This document shows, piece after piece, positions 47,435-57,944 of a DNA stretch of 64,000 nucleotides. The DNA comes from Marisa cornuarietis (taxonomy: Eukaryota > Mollusca > Gastropoda > Architaenioglossa > Ampullariidae). Every line of letters starts with the position of its first letter. The stretch's first letter is position 1. The stretch covers positions 2,552,501 through 2,616,500 of the forward strand of contig SMMW01000153.1 in assembly GCA_004794655.1 (NCBI GenBank), in the 5' to 3' direction. The notes under the pieces are model-generated. The model was not told the origin of the DNA, made no database searches, and was given only the letters and a program-made list of their open reading frames with translations. The translations under genes were made by a program, and so were the position numbers.

Positions 47435-50400
47435 TCATTTTGAGACTGATGCAGTATCAGACTCTCTGTCTCCTTCTACAATCCTGAGGCACTCATCTGC
47501 GAACTCGACAAAGATGGGCTCCTGCATGGCATCCTCCATGTCCGTCATGGGGTCAATTCCATTTACCAAGTTCTCCATCATCGCCCGCAGGTGCTGGTTG
47601 CGCAACATGTCTTTCAGATTCTCACTTCCCCCTGAAAACATGAGCGTGCATTCAGGGTTAGGCAACAAAGAACAGCTCATGCAGTTACCCACATGCAGAG
47701 AAAACAGTGCAAAAAATGACACAAAATAAGTTTAGAAAATATAATGCTGGGTGGAAAGCAGAGTGAGGGTCACAAAGGATGTCATAAGTAGAAAAATCTA
47801 GTATAAGTTGTAGATTTGGTCGTAAGGTTTTTAATGGAATTTTAGGAATTAACAAAGAAGAGTTTTTTTTAATATAAAAATGAACAATTTATAAAAGGAC
47901 TATATCAGCTACATTATGAACAGAATCCAGTTTGAGCTTCCCTTATTTTGTAAATCCAATAGCTTAAGTCAAACAGTATTTGTCTTTCTAAAATTTTTAG
48001 AAAAATTTCATCAGAACATATCAAAGGTCACCTAATTTAAAAACGAATCATTTATCTCATTCAAATCACCATCAGATTCTACTGAATGGAAGGTCTCTGC
48101 TGCTTGTTTTGTCGTGCATGCTATGTTTATTCTAAGAAAAAGTGTGGAAAAAAAAGGAAAATTAGAAAAATGCTATAAATCATCCTATTCAAGGTCTAAG
48201 AAGTTTTAGGAAATGGTTCCCTCAATGTAATAAGCAAGATTCCTCCCTTCCAACTTAGATTTGATGCACCCAGAAAATATTTACTTTGCTAAGGTACTAT
48301 TGTATGAAATGGATCAAGTTTGAAATAAAGGATGTTCAAGGCACAGGAGCATAAATGGCACTAGCAAGATCAACATTTACATAGAAGTAATCAATTACAG
48401 ACATATCAGCAGCATGACACACTGAATCATCAATGTACACTCATTTTTTTTCATGAGTGACAATTATCTCCATCAACTCTTCCCTTACAGTTTACACCTG
48501 GGAATGTGAAGGTCTTCGTAGCTCAATTGCATCGATAAACCCATACTGAATGACTGATTATTACAGCACACAAACATCTGCCAGAAGCTACAGGACAAAA
48601 ATGACAGTCTTCAAAGTTTAAGCTGGTATGCACACCCAGTTAAATGAATGCAACAATGTTTTAAGATTACACAGGTTTTGAAGCTTCTCTTGTGGAACAC
48701 GGTCTTCAGTCTCTTCCATAAAGCTCCATGACAAATTTGTTTCACGAAGTAGTGTATCACCTGAAAAACAAAATACACATGAGCAACAGGACTGAAAACT
48801 GAACCAGATAAAGACATCCTGCATACATGCTGCTTTTGTCTAGATGCACAGGGATGGACGTCTGCTAGCCAAAGATCTAATACAATACTTTGTCCTCTTA
48901 GTTCACAGTTGACCTGTAGTGTACGTTGGCTGCTGATGTAACAATTCTTTGGACCAGGGGGAGCAGTTGCACAACACGTTTCTAAATCTTAAAGCTGTTC
49001 TCAACAAATTCAGTACTATTTTCAAAAAATCTTTTCTAAGCTATTTAGATGTGTTGCATGAGCATTTTAGCAATGTTTAAAAACTGATTTTCAAAGCTTT
49101 TGACAGTTCTGTTTTAAAGGACAAACCGAGCGCACCATTTTTTCTTTATGATCAGGTTAAGTTTGTTTTAAAATAATAATTCCCAAAATATGAGTAGATA
49201 ATTATTCTTGATTTTAAAGACATAAGCCTTCAAACGTTGGCATTCGCACCTGCCACTAGGAAAGCAGGGAAAAAATTACTCTCCTCTACTGAAGAGTTCT
49301 CTTACCAACCCTGAGTATTTGTAACAGTGAGTGTGCATGTCTTCAAGTCAAATGAAGAAACATCGCTCAGGTTGTGGTGTTCAAGAAGCAATTTTTTTTT
49401 TCTGCCCAAAAATGAAACAGCTGAATTTGGAATACAGCCCTACAGATTGGAACTTTATTTAGAAGCTTCAAATGAAGTTAAAAAAAAATAATTAAATGGT
49501 CCAAACTGAATTCATTCAACAGACTGGTAAGTCAATCAGACCAAAATTTAATGGGCAACAATAGTTACAACTGACTGCTAATAAGGATCATTTTACAATT
49601 AAAAATATAATGATAGTTTGAAACAAGTTTATCAATGAAAAAACTTATTTCTTCCTCATTTAGCTGCATGCAAAATTTTCTCTTTGACTTCAGCTAGTGC
49701 AGAAGGCGCTATTTTTAGAACTACCTCAGTTTCGTCACTTCCTGTTTTCTCGACAAATCCTGGTGTGCTTAAGAGAAAAATATTAATACAAAATCTTTCA
49801 CGCCTCTTTGTCATAAAATACCACCGGAACATGTTTTTGTGATACTTTGTGCTTTATTTCCAGCAATGTTCGCTGAGCATTCCTGTTGTCCTTTAAAGCT
49901 ATATCAAAACCACACTGGATATACTGAAGATATAACACTGGATGTATTTAAGATAAAATAGATGTGTAGCTGTGAACAATCATGTGAATGCAGTAGGTGA
50001 CAAGTCTGCTGAAGTACACAAACAAAATACCTGACAAATGAAAATATGTAATAGGCCTACCCATGCATAAATCTACTTTATATTAGTATAATAATAAATG
50101 CTCTTATAAAAAAGAAAGAAAAGCAGATTTAATTGCATTAGCCCTTCAAATGAATCGCTTGTACACTATTTTTGAAGCAAACATAATCTGATCAGGGGCA
50201 CTTTAGTCTATACCAGTGGTCACCAAACTACAGCCCGCGGGCCGGATCCATCAGTTCATCCGGCCAACGACGGTACTTGAATTGCAGCAGAAGCAAGTTC
50301 TGCTCCTTTTCAGTAAATAAACATGTTGGTTTCTTTTGTTTTTTTGTTCATTGCACGCACATCACCCATCATTAACATAGAATGCTAAACTTAGTTTTTC

Positions 50401-51358
50401 ATCTTTTTTCCCAGAGCTTCTGTTCTGGCTTGCAAGTATTGAACAGAATGATTACGCGGCACGCGTACGTCATTTTTTTCAGTTATCCAGCCTGCAGTAA
50501 AAAAAGTTTGGTGACCGCTGGTCTATACTATACTGCAGTGTAGTTACTATATTTGTCCTGGCAACATGGCTGGTGCTTACCTTCTCTACAAGTCTCTAGT
50601 GGCCTCTTGTCATCAATATTCTCTGTGTGGACTTGTGGCATACACTCTTTCTCTGTAGGATCAAAATCATGTTTATTGATAAAACATGGGTGATGCTGTC
50701 ATAGCTGTCTTTCTTAACCTCATACACTTCTAGGTTTTGAATATATTGTATTTTAACTGTTAAATAAGTATCTTTTTTGTCAAATCGTGGTCTAAAGATA
50801 TTTTATCACCATCCTATGCTCACCATACAACTGCTATTTACATTGAGTTACAAACTAAGGTGGACACAACTGAATATCGAGGCAATATGAAAAGAGAAAG
50901 TGCGTATTTTGTTACAATTCTACTTCCCTCATTTGTGGGATAAAGCTACAGCTTTTAACTACTATCTGTACTAAATGTCTGCTACAAATAGGAGAAACAC
51001 TGCATAGCCGATGTCTTACTTTAGTATAAATGCATGACTGACCACGCATGGATATCAATGACCACTGCCTGCAAGTCTGTGCTTACCTTTGTGGCTTTTG
51101 CAGCAAGCAACTGAACAACTGAAACGAGGAAATACATAAGGCTTTATCAGATGCTACCCTGTACTGCCGATCATTTTCTGGATTAAAACTTTCATCCCTT
51201 TGCAATATTTCATCGAAATTTGTTTTCACAATATAGAACAAAACGAGAGACAGAAACAGAGACGAGAAATGTGTGCTGTATCTAACTTACTATCGCTCAA
51301 AACACCGGGGACATTTATATTTAGCTGAAGCAGCGTGACATACGATGCAGGCGGCCAT
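47435..51358 (-). CDS. ZNHIT3: Zinc finger HIT domain-containing protein 3, 5 exons, 152 aa
   Basis: ZNHIT3 acts with NUFIP1 in box C/D snoRNP assembly in the nucleus (family knowledge). Exons on the minus strand in order: 51358-51291, 51118-51087, 50652-50581, 48760-48671, 47631-47435. They total 459 nt with consistent phases. The N-terminal HIT finger has all eight ligands, Cys4, Cys7, Cys16, Cys19, Cys24, Cys28, His32 and Cys37, spread over exons 1-3; exon 2 is only 32 bp. The C-terminus has the conserved segment around LRNQHLRAMMENL and MQEPIFVEFADECL, which matches the vertebrate protein's closing region. Length is close to the roughly 155 residues of the vertebrate orthologue. The ATG sits in AAGATGGCCGCC, a TISU-like context. 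An AATAAA on this strand follows the stop by about 270 bp. Confidence 0.93.
48965..49240. mobile_element. Related MITE fragment in ZNHIT3 intron 3
   Basis: The left end GCAGTTGCACAACACGTTTC and the following TAAATCTTAAAGCTGTTCT match the MITE at 7.07 and 17.59 kb. The body has drifted and the right terminal repeat is not recognisable, so this is an old or truncated copy. Confidence 0.6.
50206..50528. mobile_element. hAT-type MITE with 8-bp target duplication, ZNHIT3 intron 3
   Basis: The element at 50214-50520 (307 bp) begins CAGTGGTCACCAAACT and ends AGTTTGGTGACCGCTG, which are inverted repeats with one mismatch. It is flanked by the exact 8-bp direct repeat GTCTATAC (50206-50213 and 50521-50528). 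An 8-bp duplication with CAGNGG-type ends is the mark of the hAT superfamily. It encodes no transposase. Confidence 0.92.
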
Positions 51359-51362
51359 CTTA
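51352..51362 (-). promoter_or_regulatory. TISU/YY1-type start of ZNHIT3
   Basis: The minus strand reads AAGATGGCCGC around the start codon. This matches the TISU element (consensus SAASATGGCGGC), which combines a YY1 site with a translation initiator used by mRNAs with very short 5' leaders. It supports this ATG as the start and suggests transcription begins only tens of bases upstream. Confidence 0.5.
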
Positions 51363-51719
51363 ATTTGCCGCGGAAGTTTTTCCCCCCACCCTCCCGCTAT
51401 TTTTTTTTTTTTAACCTAAGGGGAGGGACCTAATTCTTAGAACTTTACTTTCGAGTCTGGATTTTCTTTTTATGTGTTTTTAATTACGCGGTATGGGGAG
51501 TGCGTTTTACAGGCGTAGTGTTCGATTCGAAACTAAGCTAAAGCCGCTCGCTCGTTGCTAAGCACGCGTCCTTCAACAAATGGCATGCGCCAAATCTACA
51601 CACTGTCAACGTATGAATTGCAGGCCTGTTTTGCCTTAATGAGTTCAAAATAAAAAAAATGACAATACATGCATGTATGGTTGACCAACACTGCAAGAAT
51701 CGATTTCAGATCGATAATG

Positions 51720-54700
51720 GTAAAAATTCCCCCGTGGGACCCCGGGGTATGCTTGTCTAGCGAGCATTGTAAGAATAGGGTCCCTGCTGTCCAGCCAGGC
51801 ATGTCGTAAGAGGCGACTAAGGTGGACACCTCACCTAGAGGTAAATTAGGTTGTGGTAGGGCTAACAACCCCACCATATAAAAAAAGCGCGTTACAGAAA
51901 CCAACTAGAGCACTCGTTACGGATGGCGAAGGTAATGAAACACACCAGGGAACTGGACTTACGACGGACGACAGTCAAACCCGAGAGGGAGCTGGCGCCC
52001 AGATGGTCGATTTACTGAAGCCGAAGCAGAAGTTGAGGGTGGGGTGCTGGAACGTCCAGACCTTGTATCAGACTAGCAGGTTGCCCCAACTAGTCAAGGA
52101 GTTTGACAATTACAACTTGGACATCCTATAGGAGTCAGCGAGGTCAGATGGACCGGCACGGGAAAGAGGAGACAAACGTCAGGACATACTATCCTGTTCT
52201 CAAGAAGAACAGACGATCAACACTCTGAAGGAGTAGCACTACTCCTCAATAGGAAAACTGAAAAGACACTGCTAGAATGGAAGCCTTATAGACCCAGGCT
52301 TCCGAAAGCAAGATTCCATTCAAAGTACACCAAGCTGACAGTGCGAGTTTGCTATGCACCAACAGAAGACTCCGAGGCAGAAGACAAGGATGCTTTTACG
52401 ATCAGCTCCAGGCAGCCACGGAGAGCGTCCGAGCCCATGATCTGTTGCTCATCGCCGGCGATCTCAATGCCAAGGTGGGAAGTGACAACACCTGCAGGGA
52501 GCATATCATAGGCAAGCATGGAATTGGAACCATCAATGACAACGGAGAGAGACTGGCAGACTTTTGTGAAGAAAACAATCTACTGATTGGAGGCACACTC
52601 TTCCAACACAAAGACATCCACAAGGCAACGTGGACATCACCAGACGGGATCACAAAGAACCAGATAGCCCATGTAATCATCAACCGAAGATGGAGGAGCT
52701 CACTTCAAGATGTCAGAGCCTACAGAGGAGCAGACGTTGCCAGTGACCACACTCTTGTGATAGCCGCACTTTCTCTGAAGCTACGTCGATCGCGAGGAAA
52801 ACAGGCAGGTCAGCAGAGAGTGGACTCCGGCAGACTGAAGGACCCAGCCACCAAACGGGCCTTTGTAGTGGAAGTTAAGAACACGTTCCAGGCACTAGGG
52901 GACCAACAGGAGATGACCTTAGAGGACTTCAATCGAGTCTTACAGGAAACAGGAGAGAAAATACTGGGCTTTCAACGAAAAAAGAAAGAACAGTGGATCA
53001 GAGAAGCGACATGGAAAAGGATAGAAGAGAGAAAGTCAACCAAGCAGAAAATCAACAACACCAGATCTGAACGTCTGAAAGAACAACACAGACAAAGATA
53101 TACAGAACTAAACAAAGAGGTAAAGAGGATGATCAAAACCGACAAAAGGGACTACATAGAGTAACTGGAAGATGAAGCAGAAAAAGCAGCACGAAAAAAT
53201 GACCTGAAGACACTGTATAAAATCAATAAACAGCTGAACAACAGGTTCAAAAACAGTGAAGTACCAGTGAAAGACATGAACGGAAATGTTGCCGAGGGAG
53301 AGGCAGAAAAACTACAGCGCTGGAGGGAGCATTTTGAGTCAGTTCTAAACAGACCAGACCCCCCTCAGCTCGCAGACATCCAGCCAGCAGATACAGACCT
53401 TGACATCTGCACAGACATGCCATGCCTGGAAGAAGTGACAGCAGCAATCAAGGCAATGAAAAGCGGCAAAGCACCAGGGGCAGATGAAATAACAGCAGAG
53501 ATGTTGAAAGCAGATGTGAATGTGACAGCTCCCATGTTGACTGAATTCTTCAGGCAAGTTTGGGAATTAGGACAGATCCCGATGCGTGGAAGACAGGGCT
53601 CATCTTCAAGTTACCCAAGAAAGGAGATCTTGGAGACTGTAATAACTGGAGGGGTATAACACTTCTTTCCCTCACCAGCAAGGTCTTCAGCAAGATTTTG
53701 TCAAGACTGACGGCAACCGTTGAGAAAGACCTCCGGCCTCAGCAAGCAGGATTTCTCCCTGGGCGATTCTGCTCTGAACTCATTTTCACTCTGCGTCAGA
53801 TTCTGGAGCAGAGCAACGAGTGGAACACACCGCTGTACATCAACTTCATCGACCTGGAGAAGGCTTTTGACAGCATCCACCGCGTCCTTATGGAAGATCC
53901 TGAGGCATTAAGGAGTCCCTGCGGAACTTGTCCAGGTCATTTCAATGCTGTACAGCGACTTCAAATCTCAGGTGGTCTGTGACACTGAGGTCACAGCCCC
54001 CTTCAACGTCAGTACTGGGGTGAAGCAGGGCTGCATTCCTTCGCCGTTCCTCTTCATCCTGGATCATGAAGAAATCCACCGACAGTGAGAGGAGAGGGAT
54101 CAAATGGACCATGACTATGACAGCAACAACAATGCTGGAAGACTTGGACTTTGCTGATGAGATTGCCCTGTTGTCACACCGCCACCAAGACATGCAGGAG
54201 AAAACAAATACCTTCTCAGAAACAGCTGGAAACCTTGGCTTGAAGGTCAGAAAACGAAAAGTATGAGAGTGAACGCCAGAGTCCAAGAAAACATCAAACT
54301 AAATGGAGAAGAGATTGAGGAAGCTGACAGTTTTACCTATCTTGGGTCCAAGATGTCAAACACCGGGGATGCGGAGGTGGAGATTCGAGCCCGACTTCGC
54401 CTCACTCAGGAGCACATGGAAGGCAAAAAACATCAGCCAGAAGACCAAGCTGAGAATCTTCAAGTCGAATGTGATCAGCACCCTCCTTTATGGATCAGAA
54501 TCATGGAAGATGACCAAAAACATCGGTAACAGGCTTGACATCTTCCAAAACAGATGCCTGAGGCGCATACTTAACATCTTTTGGCCAAACACCATCACCA
54601 ATGAAGAACTCCACCGAAGAACTGAAACCGAATCCATCACCACGCTGGTTCAACGAAGGCGTTGGCGATGGATTGGACATGTGCTCCGCCAGCAGACAGC

Positions 54701-54900
54701 AGACCTCTCCAGAATCGCCCTACGATGGACTCCAGACGGCCGAAGAAAACGAGGCTGCCGAAAGTAAACTTGGAGAAGAACAGTGGAAAGGGAGATGAAA
54801 GGAAAGGGGTCGTCTGGAGCGGGTTTCACCCGATCGACATCAGTGGCGGGCTCTGGTTGAGGCCTTATGTGCAACTAGCACGAAGAGGATTGATTGATTG
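51720..54900 (+). mobile_element. RTE-like LINE with endonuclease and reverse transcriptase, frameshifted
   Basis: The endonuclease part includes VGCWNVQTLYQ (about 52040), LLIAGDLNAKVGSDN and VASDHTLV. The RT part includes APGADEITAEML, NNWRGITLLSLTSK, INFIDLEKAFDSIHR and FADEIALL, where the usual F-A-D-D has become FADE. The thumb has TYLGSKMSNTGDAEVEI. An in-frame stop after residue 92 of the first part, another near 53162 and several frameshifts break it. It ends with a short (GATT)n tail at 54887-54900, usual for RTE elements. A 3'-end relic of the same family is at 59985-60085. Confidence 0.88.
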
Positions 54901-55119
54901 AATGGTAAAAATTATTTAATAAATGCATGCCTGTGTGTCAACCTTATTTACACACGATGACAGACTTGCAGAGAGTAAACATTAAATCTAAGTGTTATAA
55001 TTTTCAGGTTTTATGTTTCTTTCTGAAAACTTTCTTGAGAAACTTTTACGAATCATTTATCATTTACGAATACGTTTCCAGATTAATTAAAGTGCAGACC
55101 TATATAATGATATCAACTG

Positions 55120-55465
55120 CGTGTCCATCAGCAGTCGGGATTGGGAAGTTCGGAAAGGACAGCGCCAGAACCAGAGACTGTGGTGTGTGCTTTGTGTTGC
55201 GATTTCTTCTGAAGAGACTGGTTTTGTGGAGGACTGCGCCTTCAGGAGTGAAGGAACATTGGATTTGACTGTAGATGGAACTATAAATGAACATTGAATT
55301 CTGGACTGGAAAGGGAACTGGGTTTGGCTGTCTACTTTGAATTTAGATTTTTGTTTTAGTTGATTATTATTTCTTCTTTCCAAATTATATTTATCTTTAA
55401 ATTTAACTGTTGTTTTGTTATGATCTCGTCTGAAAGTCAATGTCGAGTGCACGTGACAGTTATAA
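55120..55465 (+). repeat. 330-bp dispersed repeat, copy 2
   Basis: It aligns with 21565-21900 from CAGTCGGGATTGGGA through GAGTGCACGTGACA. Both copies end close to the same CACGTGACA motif, which hints at a fixed boundary. Confidence 0.65.
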
Positions 55466-56448
55466 ATTTTCATAAGGTAAGTATGATCGCTGTCGCGTTT
55501 TGCAATCGAGCGCCGTACCTTCCACACTCTCAGCCACGCAGACACTCGGCCGCCCGATGCAAGCGACGTCGTCAATCGTTACTCAGCGAACAGATACGCG
55601 AACGCACGTGAAGACAATGCAGAACACGAGTTTATTACTAACATTACAAGAAAAACCCAGGAGAAAAGTGGAAAGAAAAAGAAAAAAAGGGAATACCCCT
55701 GATAATGTTACTGTTATAGTCAAATAAAAATAGTGTTAACTGTGGAAGTACCCACACATGTTTGCATTTGGTATGGGATTTTCAAAAATCTGTAGAGTTC
55801 ATTTCTTAAGTGTAATAAAGAAGTTTTTTTAGATGACTTGAATTTTTCACATGCAGCATCCAAGCCAGCAAGGCGTGCTGCAGGTTGCCAGTTAACCTTT
55901 ATGTAAAGAAGCTTTCAATAGGGATTTGTTTAGCCAGCATCTGAGAACTGCTCTGACGGGGGGGGGGGGGCAACGTGAAGCGCGGTATCGGGAGACTGTC
56001 CACGGGGCTGCAAGTCTGGATATCAAGGAGCTTTAAAGCAGAGTTCTGTGATCAAGTCTTTTTCACTTACATCTGACAGCAGCAGGAAAGATTCAGACAG
56101 TGTGGGTCCCGTTGTTGGAGCGATTGTCAGCAATATTGGTTGCTGTTTTGCTCTTTTGTTTTGCATTTTATTCATGAGATATGGACAACACTAAGCGCCA
56201 GGTACAAGACCCACAGCTACTGGCTTCTCACAGCCATTGTAAACCGTTGTATCAAATGTTGACTGTCATTGTAAACAAGAGCCCCAGAGCCTGTGGAGTT
56301 CCTTCTACCGTCATTGTAAATGTATTATATTTGTTTCTGGAACATTTGCTCTTGAAACATTGTGCTAAATTACGACCAGTCAGTATACTGTGCCCCTGAA
56401 GAAATTTATTAATTAGACAATGCTCTCTCTCTCTCTGTGTCTGTGGTG

Positions 56449-56507
56449 AACTTCGACTTGTCTATATTACTGTTTAACCCCCACTCTACACCCTATCCGC
56501 TACAGTG
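56449..56507 (-). repeat. Short dispersed repeat, copy 2 (inverted)
   Basis: It is the reverse complement of the block at 17400-17465. It lies next to the SINE copy at 56519, and a CT-rich run (56424 onward) adjoins it, as CT runs do at 17.38 kb. Confidence 0.6.
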
Positions 56508-56518
56508 GTGGAATTGGT

Positions 56519-56687
56519 GTTTACGCCGAACCAGCAAGTAAGGCTATATCACAGCAAGGCAGCCAGCCCTGTAAACAGATGCCACATGCAGAGGAAGTAC
56601 AGTGTGCCAGAGGCGAGAGCTGAGCCCAGGACAGCCAACCTCACAGAATGGAGGACAGGCGCTAACCGTTGCGCCACCGGGCCGCCC
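56519..56687 (-). repeat. tRNA-derived SINE family, copy 4 (full length)
   Basis: The minus-strand copy starts GGGCGGCCCGGTGGCGCAAC, has a B-box-like GGGCTCAGCTCTC and ends CGGCGTAAAC. It includes the same GGCATCTGTTTACAGGGC body as copy 2. Frames read across it are not genes. Confidence 0.8.
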
Positions 56688-57628
56688 TTTCAACTGCAGG
56701 CGAAAAGAACTCGGAGCGAATGTGTGTTTATATAACAGTACCCCAACAGTTTTTATCATTTTTGGAAATGGTAAGCTCATGCAGATACTACATGGCATGA
56801 TCACGGCAGCGTTTGGCCCAGTAGGCGCATGGATGGTGGACTAGCGGTGATCTATAGTAGTTACCCTATGGTCTTAAGTCTTAAAGATTGTGTCGTAGGA
56901 ACTCAGTGGACAGACTGGTATGACCAAAGTCCCCCCGACACCAGTTCGAGGCCGTCTGGGAACTTGTCAATACAGCTTTGGCGAGGGTCTCAACTGCTGT
57001 CGTCGCACGAGCCCTCGGGTGGATGTACACGCCCACTCGCACACGGGAGCTAAAGTTCCCCGGCAAATAGTCTGACCTGCAGCGGAGAGTTATCACTGAA
57101 ACTACAGTCCTACTACAGTCTGTGCACCATCTATCATTTATGAAGAAAAACATAGCGCCTCCCTCATTCTTGCCACAAAGGCGGAGCGAACGATCGAGAC
57201 GAGGTAGTGAGAAGTCATGCGGCCGAAAAGCCGATCGTTATATTATGTTTCAATAAACTAGAACAACGTGCAGTCACGATCCGAAGCATCGATGAAATTT
57301 AAGTGAAAGGAACAGCTTGTATCTGTTGTTCATTAGAGACTGCACGTTGGCGAAAAAGATAGAGAGAGAGCATTACGTGGAAGAGAAGATTTCTCGTCAA
57401 AGTCTCAATTAAACAATCGGAAATAAATCACAAGTTAAAGAAATAATAAAAAATATATTTTGTGCCTGCAGTGAGGAACTTGATGGAACAGTATGTCATC
57501 GTAAATCTGTTTCTGCTTGCCCCGTCCTTGCGCCAGACATGATGGATGTCATTGTACCTGGCCTTCTCCCGACCTGCATCGACCACACAGTAGGGAGGGG
57601 AGGAATCTGCTGAGCATCATGGCGGTGA

Positions 57629-57890
57629 TCACATGACGTAGTTGGCAGCAAGGCGACAGCTCTGTGCCCCCTCGCGCAACATCTGGTCCAGCCGCTCGTT
57701 TAGTGCAACGGTGACGTAGTTCTTCCAGTCGTCCGTGTCTCCTGTTGGTAAACAACGTTTCTCTTTCAGTCATTCGTGTCTGAAGACCACCCTCCCTCAC
57801 CAAGTGCGTTTTAAATGATTAAGAATTGCAACAAGAATAATTCTACAAAAAGCTCTTAGTGAATTTAGAGTATTTTCTTCAATCAATCAA

Positions 57891-57944
<54 letters not shown>

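Noticed and set aside
56829..57060. Segment with a B-box-like CAGTTCGAGGCC, possible third SINE type
   Set aside because: There is only one copy, no matching A box at the right distance and no clear tail.
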